From: Thiobacillus sp.
GTDB lineage: Bacteria > Pseudomonadota > Gammaproteobacteria > Burkholderiales > Thiobacillaceae
Length of the DNA: 14,723 bases
Reading direction: 5' to 3'
NCBI GenBank assembly: GCA_020217265.1
Contig: JAIWOS010000032.1
Location: 1-14,723 of the forward strand
The position numbers and the translations under genes were made by a program. This document shows, one piece after another, positions 1-6,785 of this stretch. Below the pieces are notes generated by a model. It was not told the origin of the DNA and made no database searches. It saw only the letters and a list, made by a program, of their open reading frames with translations. Each line of letters starts with the position of its first letter. The stretch's first letter is position 1.

Positions 1-971
1 CTGCCGCCCTGCTCGCCGTGGGCGTGGCGGGGCAGGCGCTGCAGCGGGTGAGCTGGACGGCGCCGGCGGGCGCGCCGACCACGGTGGCGCTGCTGCAGGG
101 CAACGTGGCGCAGGACATGAAATGGCGGCCCGAAGTCACGCGCGCAACGCTCGCGCGCTACGCCCGCCAGGCCGCGGCCACGCCTGCCCGGCTGATCGTG
201 CTGCCGGAAACCGCGCTGCCGATGTTCGAAGCCGACCTGCCGGAGTTCTACCGCGAGGGCCTGACCGATCTGGGACGCAGGAACGGCGGCGACCTCCTCG
301 TGGGCCTGCCCACCGGCCGCCTCGACGGCGCCTACTACAACAGCGTGGTGAGTTTCGGCACCGCGCCCGGCCAGCGTTACCACAAGGTGCATCTGGTGCC
401 GTTCGGCGAATACATTCCGCAGAAGGCCTTGTGGGGCTGGGTGCTCGACGTGCTGCACATTCCGCTCTCCGATTTTGCGCGCGGCGCGCCCGACCAGCAG
501 CCGCTCGCCGTCGGCGGCCAGCGGGTAGCGGTGAACATCTGCTACGAGGATGCCTTCGGCGCCGAGATCATCCGTCAGCTGCCGGCGGCCACGGTGCTCG
601 CCAACGTGAGCAATCTGGCCTGGTTCGGCGATTCGCTCGCGCCCTGGCAGCACGCGCAGATGTCGCAGATGCGCGCGCTGGAAACCGGCCGCATGATGCT
701 GCGCGCGACCAACACCGGCGTGACCGCGATCATCAACACGAAAGGCCGCATCGTGGCGGCGTTGCCGCTGTTCCAGGCGGGCACGCTGGCGGGAACGATC
801 CAGGGTTATATGGGCGCGACGCCCTACGTGCGCTGGGGCAACACCCCGGTGCTCGTGGCGTGGGGCGTGCTGGCCGGCGTGCTCGTGCTCGCCGGGTTCT
901 ACCCGGGCGGGGCGGGCCGTGGCCGCAAAGCCGCCCAAGCGGCAACAGCCACGCTCAGGCGGCGGCCCTGA
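1..971 (+). CDS. lnt: Apolipoprotein N-acyltransferase, C-terminal part (5' end outside window)
   Basis: This inner-membrane enzyme transfers the third acyl chain from phospholipid to the N-terminal cysteine of lipoproteins. The frame is open from the left edge, so the start and the N-terminal membrane helices are missing; about 322 of the family's usual ~500 residues are present. The nitrilase-like (CN_hydrolase) domain is complete. It shows the catalytic triad seen in E. coli Lnt: Glu in IVLPETALP (codon 207-209), Lys in YHKVHLVPFGEY (384-386) and Cys in NICYEDAFG (540-542). A hydrophobic segment near the end (about 840-905) matches the last membrane helix, followed by a basic tail. In many proteobacteria lnt follows a CorC/YbeX gene, but that side is not visible. 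The last 17 bp overlap the convergent diguanylate cyclase gene. Identification is firm from the motifs. Confidence 0.95.
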   Translation, partial: AALLAVGVAGQALQRVSWTAPAGAPTTVALLQGNVAQDMKWRPEVTRATLARYARQAAATPARLIVLPETALPMFEADLPEFYREGLTDLGRRNGGDLLVGLPTGRLDGAYYNSVVSFGTAPGQRYHKVHLVPFGEYIPQKALWGWVLDVLHIPLSDFARGAPDQQPLAVGGQRVAVNICYEDAFGAEIIRQLPAATVLANVSNLAWFGDSLAPWQHAQMSQMRALETGRMMLRATNTGVTAIINTKGRIVAALPLFQAGTLAGTIQGYMGATPYVRWGNTPVLVAWGVLAGVLVLAGFYPGGAGRGRKAAQAATATLRRRP

Positions 972-2397
972 CGCGCGTGGCGTTGCGTCCGCCGCGCTTG
1001 GCTTCGAGCAGGGCGGCGTCGGCGCGTGCGAGCGCCTCGTTTTCCTGCTTGTCGTCGCGGCTGTATTCCGACAGCCCGCCGCTCCACGACAGCTTTTGCG
1101 TGACGCCGGGGATCAGCTCGACGCTTTCGGGCATGTTGGCGCGCAGCCGCTCGGCGAGTTCCTGCGCGCGGTCGAGCGGCGTGTAGGGAAACAGCACGCA
1201 GAATTCGTCGCCGCCGAGGCGGGCGATGAAATCGCTGTTCCTGAGCGCCTTTTTTAGCGCTTCGCCGAACTTGATGATGAGCTGGTCGCCCGCCTCGTGG
1301 CCGAAGGTGTCGTTCACCTGCTTGAAGTTGTCGATGTCGAGAATGAGCAGGCTGTGCGTCCAGCCGTCTTTCAGGCTGGCAAACAGCTCCTTTTGCTTTT
1401 CGTCGAAGCTCCTGCGGTTGTTGACCTGCGACAGGTGATCGACGCGCGCCTGCGAAGTCGCCTCCTTCTGGCGGCCGAGCATGACGCGGCCGAGCTTCAT
1501 CATGGTTTCGAGTGGCGTGGCGAATTCGGCGAGGCTCACCGGATAGTCGCTGCGCAGGCGCTGCTGCCGCAGGTCGTTGGTGAGCTTGACCAGTGTGCGC
1601 AGGCTGTCCGTTACGCGGTTCTTCACCGTCAGCACCACCGCCATGACGAGTATGGCGATGACGAGGCTGACGACCAGCCAGCCCAGCACGTAGGGCGCGA
1701 TGTTCTCGATGGCGCGCGTGTCGTTGCGCCACACGGCGATGGTCCACGGCGTGCCGGCGAGCGCGATCCAGTTGGGCGCATTGCGCTGCTTGATCGCCTG
1801 GTTGCCGCGCCGCATCAGCACGCTCACGGTGCCGTCGCCCTGGCTTTGCTGCAGCTCGGCGTAGGCCGCGGCATCCGGCAGCGGCAGGGTGTCGAACAGC
1901 GTCTGCAGCTGCGGCAGGCTCTGTTCGACGATGACGAAGCCCAGGCGCTTGCCTTCGGCGTTCACCACCGGGTGCGACACCGCCAGACTGAACGTCGCCG
2001 CCGCCCCCGCGCCGCCGCGTCCTGCGCTGGCGATCAGCCGGCGCGTGTCGCCCGGCAAGAAGCCCGGCAGGAGCTGACGCTGGCCGTCGGTGACGAACAG
2101 CACGGTCGCATCCTGGTTGAGCGCATGCAGGTTGGCCGCCTGCGCCTGGCAGATGTCCGGCGACGCCGTCGCGAAACACGCGAGCGTCTGCGGATGGGCC
2201 GCGATGCGCGCAGCGCTTTTCTGCATGGCGTCGGCGAGGAACTCGATCTGCGCGGCCATCACCGGGCGGTCGAGTTCCTCTGCCGCCGGCTGGGGCTGCG
2301 GGCGCACCTGGTAAACCGCGAGCGTAACGAGCCCGGCCAGCAGCACCAGGGCTGCGGCCAGCATTAGGCCAAACCGCGATATGGACGTGGGGGGCAT
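955..2397 (-). CDS. Membrane-bound diguanylate cyclase with periplasmic sensor domain (GGDEF)
   Basis: Predicted to make cyclic di-GMP from two GTP. Numbering is for the 480-residue product from the ATG at 2397. There is a membrane helix at about 9-30, a periplasmic domain at about 31-235, a second helix at about 236-259, a linking helix, and a GGDEF domain from about 318. The active site RLGGDEF (393-399) is intact, as is DIDNFKQVNDTFGH for metal and GTP binding. An RxxD inhibitory site (RNSD, 386-389) sits five residues before GGDEF, so product feedback inhibition is likely. The usual D-x-L-T-G-L-x-N-R-R signature reads DHLSQVNNRR, which is divergent. The periplasmic part looks Cache-like (inference), so the ligand is unknown. 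A TTG at 2421 would add eight residues, but its only SD-like stretch (AGAGG) directly abuts it, so ATG is preferred; its own SD is weak. It lies downstream of dut. Confidence 0.9.
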   Translation of the reverse strand: MPPTSISRFGLMLAAALVLLAGLVTLAVYQVRPQPQPAAEELDRPVMAAQIEFLADAMQKSAARIAAHPQTLACFATASPDICQAQAANLHALNQDATVLFVTDGQRQLLPGFLPGDTRRLIASAGRGGAGAAATFSLAVSHPVVNAEGKRLGFVIVEQSLPQLQTLFDTLPLPDAAAYAELQQSQGDGTVSVLMRRGNQAIKQRNAPNWIALAGTPWTIAVWRNDTRAIENIAPYVLGWLVVSLVIAILVMAVVLTVKNRVTDSLRTLVKLTNDLRQQRLRSDYPVSLAEFATPLETMMKLGRVMLGRQKEATSQARVDHLSQVNNRRSFDEKQKELFASLKDGWTHSLLILDIDNFKQVNDTFGHEAGDQLIIKFGEALKKALRNSDFIARLGGDEFCVLFPYTPLDRAQELAERLRANMPESVELIPGVTQKLSWSGGLSEYSRDDKQENEALARADAALLEAKRGGRNATRVRAAA

Positions 2398-2565
2398 GTC
2401 GAACGCGCCCGCAGGCAGCAACCTCTTTTATCTGTTCTCCGCAAAGGCCGATCCGGACAAGACCGAAATCCGCCAACTTGTCGCTAACGCAGCAAATTCC
2501 ATGCCCCGGGTCTGCCCACCGGCCCGCGACAGCTATTTGTCACTGCGGTGTAAAAAAAACCGACA
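2398..2565 (-). other. Intergenic spacer between dut and the diguanylate cyclase gene
   Basis: This 168-bp stretch holds no convincing gene. On the minus strand the dut stop is followed within a few bases by a run of eight T (2552-2559), the only such homopolymer nearby. The sequence just before it can form only a weak stem (ACCG with CGGT), so termination here is possible but not compelling. A loose inverted repeat (GACA/TGTC around 2529-2541) is also present. No good -35/-10 pair for the cyclase was found. The cyclase may have its own promoter here, or be read through from coaBC-dut. Confidence 0.4.
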
Positions 2566-3012
2566 CTATTTCCGGCCGGTGCTGCCAAAGCCGCCGACGC
2601 CGCGCACGCTGGACTCGAACTCATCGACGAGGTTGAACGTGGCCTGCACCACCGGCACGATGACGAGCTGCGCCAGCCGTTCCATCGGCGCAAGCTCGAA
2701 GGCCGTCTGGCTGCGGTTCCAGGCGGACACCATGAGCTGGCCCTGATAATCCGAGTCGATGAGCCCGACGAGGTTGCCGAGCACGATGCCGTGCTTGTGC
2801 CCCAGCCCCGAGCGCGGCAGGATCAGCGCCGCGTAGCCCGGGTCGGCCAGATGGATCGCCATGCCGGTCGGAATCAGCCGCGTTTCGCCCGGCGCAAGCG
2901 TGAGCGGCGCATCCACGCACGCCCGCAAATCGAGCCCGGCAGCGCCGGCGGTCGCATACGCCGGCAGGTTGTCGCGCAGCCGGGCGTCGAGAATCTTCAC
3001 ATCCATCTTCAT
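2566..3012 (-). CDS. dut: Deoxyuridine 5'-triphosphate nucleotidohydrolase (dUTPase)
   Basis: Hydrolyses dUTP to dUMP and pyrophosphate, which keeps uracil out of DNA and supplies dUMP for thymidylate synthesis. It belongs to the homotrimeric dUTPase family. The 148-residue product shows all five family motifs in order: [10 protein letters not shown] (22-31), [10 protein letters not shown] (66-75), GLIDSDYQG (83-91, with the catalytic Asp), MERLAQLVI (110-118) and the glycine-rich C-terminal [11 protein letters not shown] (137-147) that closes over the substrate. The ATG at 3012 gives MKMDVKILD, matching the usual N-terminus. An upstream TTG at 3036 is possible but would overlap the coaBC stop. 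No strong SD is visible. The gene starts 16 nt after coaBC ends, suggesting coupled translation in the common coaBC-dut pair. Confidence 0.96.
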   Translation of the reverse strand: MKMDVKILDARLRDNLPAYATAGAAGLDLRACVDAPLTLAPGETRLIPTGMAIHLADPGYAALILPRSGLGHKHGIVLGNLVGLIDSDYQGQLMVSAWNRSQTAFELAPMERLAQLVIVPVVQATFNLVDEFESSVRGVGGFGSTGRK

Positions 3013-3028
3013 GTTCGTCGGGATTTCG

Positions 3029-4207
3029 TCAGTCAAGGAGCGTTGCGAGGTGGCGGATCAGCGCGCGTGCCTGGGTCTGCTTGTCGGCGCGCGGCAGGGA
3101 ATGGCGGCCGGCATCATCGAACAGCACGAGTTCGGCGGTATCTTGCCCCAGCGTGTCCTGCGCCAGATTGCCGACCAGGAGCGGCAGCTTCTTGCGGCGC
3201 CGCTTGGCCTCGGCATGCTCGGCGAGCCGTTCGGTCTCGGCGGCAAAACCCACGCAGAACGGCGCGTCGGGGCGGGCGGCGACTTCGGCCAGAATGTCCG
3301 GATTGGGCACCAGATCGAGTTTTAGGCCCGCCTCGCTTTTCTTCAGCTTGTGCGCCGCAGCCGCGTCGGGCCGGTAGTCGGCGACCGCGGCCACCGCAAT
3401 GAAAACGTCCGATGGCAATTCGGCAAGCACCGCCGCGCGCATTTCGGCGGCGGTTTCCACGTCGATACGGCGCACGTCCGCCGGGGTGGGCAGACAGGTC
3501 GACCCCGACACCAGGGTGACCTCCGCCCCGGCCTCCCGCGCCGCCGCGGCGACGGCGTAGCCCATCTTGCCCGAGCTGCGGTTGGTGAGCCCGCGCACCG
3601 GATCGATGGGTTCGAAGGTGGGGCCGGCGGTGACCAGCACACGCTTTCCCGCCAGCGGTCCGCGGCCGAACCGGTCCGCCAGCGAAGCCAGGATCTCGGC
3701 CGGTTCGAGCATGCGGCCCAGACCGACTTCGCCGCAGGCCTGTTCGCCTGCCGCCGGGCCGAGCAGGTGCACGCCGTCGGCGGCGAGTTGCGCGAGGTTG
3801 CGCCGGGTGGCCGGCGCCGCCCACATCGCGCGGTTCATCGCCGGGGCGACTGCCAGCGGACACGCGCGCGCCAGGCACAGCGTCGCGAGCAGGTCGTCCG
3901 CACGGCCGTGCGCGAGCCGGGCGAGGAAATCCGCCGACGCCGGCGCCACCAGGATCAGGTCGGCGTCGCGCGAGGCCTGGATATGCGCCATGCCGTCGGG
4001 AGAGCCGTCCGCCCACAGGCTTGTCAGCACGGGCTTGCCGGAGAGCGCCTGAAAAGTGAGCGGCGTCACGAAGCGGCACGCGGCCTCGGTCATCGCCACG
4101 CGCACGTCGGCCCCGGCCTTCACCAGCAGGCGGCAGAGTTCGGCCGCCTTGTAGGCGGCGATGCCGCCAGTCACGCCGAGAATGATGGTCCTGCCCGTCA
4201 GCGACAC
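3029..4207 (-). CDS. coaBC: Bifunctional phosphopantothenoylcysteine decarboxylase / phosphopantothenate-cysteine ligase
   Basis: Carries out two consecutive cytosolic steps of coenzyme A synthesis: CTP-dependent coupling of cysteine to 4'-phosphopantothenate, then FMN-dependent decarboxylation to 4'-phosphopantetheine. It has 392 residues, normal for a fused CoaBC/Dfp protein. The N-terminal flavoprotein half shows [10 protein letters not shown] (11-20), catalytic His75 in MAHI, PAMN (122-125) and the substrate-clamp Cys158 in [12 protein letters not shown]. The ligase half starts near 186 with [16 protein letters not shown], then [11 protein letters not shown] (208-218) and HKLKK (286-290), which holds the key lysine. 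The start is GTG at 4207 with a purine-rich GCGGGAAA just upstream. It diverges from radC; dut follows. The likely promoter is the TAGAATG palindrome at 4233-4250. Confidence 0.97.
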   Translation of the reverse strand: MSLTGRTIILGVTGGIAAYKAAELCRLLVKAGADVRVAMTEAACRFVTPLTFQALSGKPVLTSLWADGSPDGMAHIQASRDADLILVAPASADFLARLAHGRADDLLATLCLARACPLAVAPAMNRAMWAAPATRRNLAQLAADGVHLLGPAAGEQACGEVGLGRMLEPAEILASLADRFGRGPLAGKRVLVTAGPTFEPIDPVRGLTNRSSGKMGYAVAAAAREAGAEVTLVSGSTCLPTPADVRRIDVETAAEMRAAVLAELPSDVFIAVAAVADYRPDAAAAHKLKKSEAGLKLDLVPNPDILAEVAARPDAPFCVGFAAETERLAEHAEAKRRRKKLPLLVGNLAQDTLGQDTAELVLFDDAGRHSLPRADKQTQARALIRHLATLLD

Positions 4208-4232
4208 CGTGTCGATTTCCCGCCACTTTCCC

Positions 4233-4250
4233 TAGAATGGCGACATTCTA
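4233..4250. promoter_or_regulatory. Symmetric divergent promoter element between coaBC and radC
   Basis: TAGAATG (4233-4239), a GCGA spacer, then CATTCTA (4244-4250) form a perfect 7-bp inverted repeat. Each arm reads as a -10-like TAGAAT in one direction: rightward for radC (GTG at 4267) and leftward for coaBC (GTG at 4207). Both distances suit short 5' leaders of about 20-35 nt. No convincing -35 hexamer was found on either side. The radC SD (AGGGAGG, 4251-4257) follows directly. The reading as paired -10 boxes is inference. Confidence 0.5.
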
Positions 4251-4266
4251 AGGGAGGGAAACCATC

Positions 4267-4941
4267 GTGGCGATTCGGGACTGGCCGGAAGACGCGCGCC
4301 CGCGCGAAAAGCTGCTGCGGCAGGGCGCAGCCGCGCTCACCGACGCCGAACTCGTCGCGGTCTTCCTGCGCACCGGAGTCACCGGCAAAAGCGCGGTCGA
4401 CCTCGGGCGCGAACTGATCGCGCGTTTCGGCGGGCTGGGCGGGCTGTGCCGCGCCGAGCGGCGCGCCGCGTGTGCCGCGCCTGGCATTGGCGAAGCCAAA
4501 TACGCGCAACTGGCGGCGGTGATGGAAATGGCGCGCCGCACGCTCGCCGAAGCCATGCATGCCGGCGACGCGCTCAACTCACCCGACGCGGTGCGCGACT
4601 ACCTGCGCCTGACCCTTCGCGGCAAGGAATATGAAGTGTTCTGCTGTGTCTTCCTCGACGCCCAGCACCGCGTGATCGCGGTCGAGGAACTGTTTCGCGG
4701 CACGCTGACACAGACCAGCGTGTACCCGCGCGAGATCGTCAGGCGCGCCCTCGCCCACAACGCCGCCGCGCTGGTGCTCGCGCACAACCACCCCAGCGGG
4801 GTGGCCGAGCCCAGCCAGGCCGACCGCACCCTGACCCGGCATCTCGTCGAGGCGCTGGCGCTGATCGACGTGCGGGTGCTCGACCACTTCATCGTCGCCG
4901 GCCCGTCCTCGCTGTCTTTCCGCGAAGCCGGCCACCTCTGA
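4267..4941 (+). CDS. radC: RadC family JAMM/MPN-domain protein
   Basis: RadC proteins were once linked to DNA repair, but their biochemical role is unsettled; the fold is that of JAB1/MPN metalloproteases. The 224-residue product begins with the family-typical [13 protein letters not shown] (5-17). It has a helix-hairpin-helix-like stretch ([12 protein letters not shown], 71-82) and the metal-binding JAMM motif with His173, His175 (HNHPSG) and Asp186. The start is GTG at 4267, with a strong SD AGGGAGG nine bases upstream. It lies divergent from coaBC and directly upstream of rpmB, the arrangement also known from E. coli (coaBC-radC-rpmB-rpmG). The full length and all metal ligands are present, so it should be an intact member of the family. 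Confidence 0.95.
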   Translation: MAIRDWPEDARPREKLLRQGAAALTDAELVAVFLRTGVTGKSAVDLGRELIARFGGLGGLCRAERRAACAAPGIGEAKYAQLAAVMEMARRTLAEAMHAGDALNSPDAVRDYLRLTLRGKEYEVFCCVFLDAQHRVIAVEELFRGTLTQTSVYPREIVRRALAHNAAALVLAHNHPSGVAEPSQADRTLTRHLVEALALIDVRVLDHFIVAGPSSLSFREAGHL

Positions 4942-4942
4942 C

Positions 4943-4972
4943 TTGATTCCCGGTCGCAAACTGTGGTATAAA
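4943..4972 (+). promoter_or_regulatory. Promoter of the rpmB-rpmG operon (extended -10)
   Basis: A TTGATT -35 box (4943-4948) begins one base after the radC stop. After an 18-bp spacer comes TATAAA (4967-4972), preceded by TGG, which makes an extended -10. Transcription should start near 4979, at the foot of the leader hairpin. This is the clearest sigma-70 promoter in the window, fitting for a strongly expressed ribosomal operon. Confidence 0.75.
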
Positions 4973-4978
4973 TTGCGA

Positions 4979-5053
4979 TTCTCGGGTTAACCCCGGCCAC
5001 ATTCGGCCGGTTTAGCCCAACCGGTTAACCCTCAATCATTCTGGAGCAGCATC
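4979..5053 (+). promoter_or_regulatory. Structured 5' leader of rpmB-rpmG mRNA
   Basis: The predicted 75-nt leader contains two nested perfect stems. The outer stem pairs GGGTTAACC (4984-4992) with GGTTAACCC (5023-5031). The inner hairpin pairs CCGGCC (4993-4998) with GGCCGG (5005-5010) around a 6-nt loop. The intervening 12-nt bulge holds GGTTTAGCCC (5009-5018, sharing two bases with the inner stem), a near-copy of the outer 3' arm, so two competing folds can be drawn. The SD GGAG (5043-5046) lies outside the stems. An autoregulatory role for a ribosomal protein is a reasonable inference, not shown. Confidence 0.55.
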
Positions 5054-5290
5054 ATGGCTCGCGTATGTGTCGTCACGGGCAAGAAGCCCATGGTCGGGAA
5101 CAACGTTTCCCACGCCAACAACAAAACCAAGCGTCGTTTCCTGCCCAACCTGCAATATCGTCGTTTCTGGGTCGAAAGCGAAAACCGCTGGGTGCGTCTG
5201 CGTCTGTCCAATGCGGCGCTGCGTACCATCGACAAGAACGGCATCGACGCCGTGCTGGCTGATCTCCGCGCACGCGGCGAAGCCGTTTAA
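5054..5290 (+). CDS. rpmB: 50S ribosomal protein L28
   Basis: A small basic protein of the large ribosomal subunit. The 78-residue product has the family pattern from the N-terminus: [19 protein letters not shown], then [12 protein letters not shown] and a C-terminal [15 protein letters not shown]. It has only one cysteine (Cys5) and so lacks the zinc-binding CxxC pairs of the C+ form; it is the zinc-independent form. The start ATG at 5054 has GGAG seven bases upstream. It is the first gene of a two-gene operon with rpmG, 11 bp apart, behind an extended -10 promoter and a foldable leader. Confidence 0.98.
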   Translation: MARVCVVTGKKPMVGNNVSHANNKTKRRFLPNLQYRRFWVESENRWVRLRLSNAALRTIDKNGIDAVLADLRARGEAV

Positions 5291-5301
5291 GGAGAAGCGA
5301 C

Positions 5302-5469
5302 ATGGCTAAAGGCGGACGCGAAAAGATCAAGCTGGAGTCCACGGCGGGCACCGGCCACTTCTACACCACCACCAAGAACAAGAAGACCATGCCCGAGAAG
5401 ATGGAGATCAGCAAGTACGATCCCAAGGCTCGCAAGCATGTGATGTACAAGGAAACCAAGCTGAAGTAA
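5302..5469 (+). CDS. rpmG: 50S ribosomal protein L33
   Basis: A short gene of 55 codons plus TAA encodes a basic large-subunit protein. It starts [20 protein letters not shown], continues with [20 protein letters not shown] and ends [10 protein letters not shown], all typical of bacterial L33. There are no cysteines, so this is the zinc-free form, matching the L28 next door. The SD AAGGAG (5289-5294) overlaps the rpmB stop codon with 7-nt spacing to ATG, consistent with coupled translation. The mRNA ends at the strong hairpin just downstream. Unlike E. coli, mutM does not follow. Confidence 0.97.
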   Translation: MAKGGREKIKLESTAGTGHFYTTTKNKKTMPEKMEISKYDPKARKHVMYKETKLK

Positions 5470-5483
5470 TCCAGCCTGGCCTC

Positions 5484-5517
5484 AAAACAAAACCCGCCGA
5501 TCGGCGGGTTTTGTTTT
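5484..5517. terminator. Bidirectional rho-independent terminator between rpmG and the desaturase gene
   Basis: A perfect 34-bp palindrome (17 + 17) is centred between 5500 and 5501. Its core AACCCGCCGA/TCGGCGGGTT is flanked by A-rich and T-rich arms (TTTTGTTTTT on the plus strand), giving U-tracts in both directions. It starts 15 bp after the rpmG stop and also lies downstream of the leftward desaturase gene, so it should insulate both convergent units. Confidence 0.93.
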
Positions 5518-5527
5518 TCCGGCTTGC

Positions 5528-5555
5528 CTCACCGCGATCCGAAGATCGCGGTGAG
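5528..5555 (-). terminator. Stable 12-bp hairpin with UUCG loop after the desaturase stop
   Basis: CTCACCGCGATC and GATCGCGGTGAG form a perfect 12-bp stem around a 4-nt loop. Read leftward, the loop is TTCG closed by C-G, the very stable cUUCGg tetraloop. It begins 6 nt after the desaturase stop codon and has no T-tract of its own. It is therefore better seen as a 3'-end stabiliser or first half of a tandem terminator with the palindrome at 5484-5517. Confidence 0.7.
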
Positions 5556-5561
5556 CAGGGC

Positions 5562-6752
5562 TTACGCGTAACTGCGTAGGCGCACCGAAAAGGCCTTCAG
5601 CGAGGGAATGCCACTGTCTTCGGCGCGGCGGCACCAGGCCTGCAACTGTTCCAGCAATTGTTCGCGGCTGGCAGTGGAACGCCCCCACAGGGCGGCCAGT
5701 TCCTGCCGCATGCGATAGACGGTCTGCAGGCGCTCGCTCTTGCCCAGGAGGCCGTCGAGCGCGGCGCGGTCGGCGGCAGCCAGCTCGGCCGGCTCCTTGT
5801 GCAGCCAGCAGCGGAAGCTGGCGAGATTCCAGGTGTCCGGCAGATGGGTGCCGGCTTTCAGCTTGGCGATTTCGCTGGCGGCATCCACCCGCACGCTTTT
5901 CACGAAGCGGGTCATCACGTCGTAGCGGTGAGTGATGACGGCCTGCAGCGTATCGAGATCGCACAGCGGCTTGGCCGGACGCCACTTGACCGTGGGCGCG
6001 ACCTTGCGGATGGTCGCCAGCCCGGCGTAGGACATCAGCTTGATGTACAGCCAGCCGATATCGAACTCGTACCACTTGTTCGACAGCCGCGCCGAGGTGC
6101 CGTAGGCGTGATGGTTGTTGTGCAGCTCCTCGCCGCCGATGAGGATGCCCCAGGGCAGGATGTTGGTCGAGGCGTCCTCGCAGGCGAAGTTGCGGTAGCC
6201 CCAGTAGTGGCCGACGCCGTTGATGATGCCGGCGGCGGTCACGGGAATCCACGCCATTTGCACCGCCCAGATGGTGAGGCCGATGGGGCCGAACAGCGCG
6301 ATGTCGATCGCCATCATGCTCCAGATGCCGGCGGCGGAGTGCTTGCTGTAGAGGTTGCGCTCGATCCAGTCGTCGGGCGTGCCGTGGCCGTACTTCTCGA
6401 TCGTCTGGGCGTTTTTCGCCTCGGCGCGGTAAAGCTCGGAGCCTTCCCAGAAAACTTTCTTGAGGCCGCGCGTTTGCGGGCTGTGCGGGTCTTCCTCGGT
6501 TTCGCATTTGGCGTGGTGCTTGCGGTGGATGGCCACCCACTGCTTGGTCACCATGCCGGTGGTCAGCCACAGCCAGAAGCGGAAGAAATGGCTGACGACG
6601 GGATGCAGATCGACCGCCCGGTGCGCCTGTGAACGGTGCAGGAAGATGGTGACCGCCGCGATGGTGACGTGGGTCAGCGCCAGCGCGACGACTACATAGC
6701 CCCACCAGGGCAGGTTCCAGCCGGGAAGTTCGAACAGGAAATCTAATGACAT
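5562..6752 (-). CDS. Acyl-CoA (delta-9) fatty acid desaturase, DesA-like
   Basis: A predicted membrane di-iron enzyme that introduces a double bond into saturated acyl chains. The 396-residue product has the three histidine boxes of the family: HRSQAH (39-44), HRKHH (76-80) and HNNHH (211-215). The additional His182 sits in GHYWGYRNF. Hydrophobic segments lie near 15-37, 54-68 and 143-182. It resembles the DesA type of Pseudomonas, which also carries a long C-terminal tail. Here residues from about 265 to 396 form a helical extension resembling the end of ISL3-type transposases (see findings). The ATG at 6752 has a good SD (AAGGA, 6-nt spacing). A promoter lies in the AT-rich gap upstream. 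Substrate (acyl-CoA or lipid-bound acyl) cannot be told from sequence. Confidence 0.93.
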   Translation of the reverse strand: MSLDFLFELPGWNLPWWGYVVVALALTHVTIAAVTIFLHRSQAHRAVDLHPVVSHFFRFWLWLTTGMVTKQWVAIHRKHHAKCETEEDPHSPQTRGLKKVFWEGSELYRAEAKNAQTIEKYGHGTPDDWIERNLYSKHSAAGIWSMMAIDIALFGPIGLTIWAVQMAWIPVTAAGIINGVGHYWGYRNFACEDASTNILPWGILIGGEELHNNHHAYGTSARLSNKWYEFDIGWLYIKLMSYAGLATIRKVAPTVKWRPAKPLCDLDTLQAVITHRYDVMTRFVKSVRVDAASEIAKLKAGTHLPDTWNLASFRCWLHKEPAELAAADRAALDGLLGKSERLQTVYRMRQELAALWGRSTASREQLLEQLQAWCRRAEDSGIPSLKAFSVRLRSYA

Positions 6753-6785
6753 GCAGGATCCTTAAAGATTCAGGACAAAAACATC

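Noticed and set aside
899..2476. A 525-codon minus-strand frame over the diguanylate cyclase
   Set aside because: It is in another frame of the same strand, and its product is Arg/Ala/Pro/His-rich. The GGDEF frame accounts for the region.
2552..2559. Run of eight A/T as a possible phase-variable tract
   Set aside because: It is intergenic, more than 150 bp from the cyclase start and not within a promoter spacer I can identify. A role in termination after dut is simpler, though also unproven.
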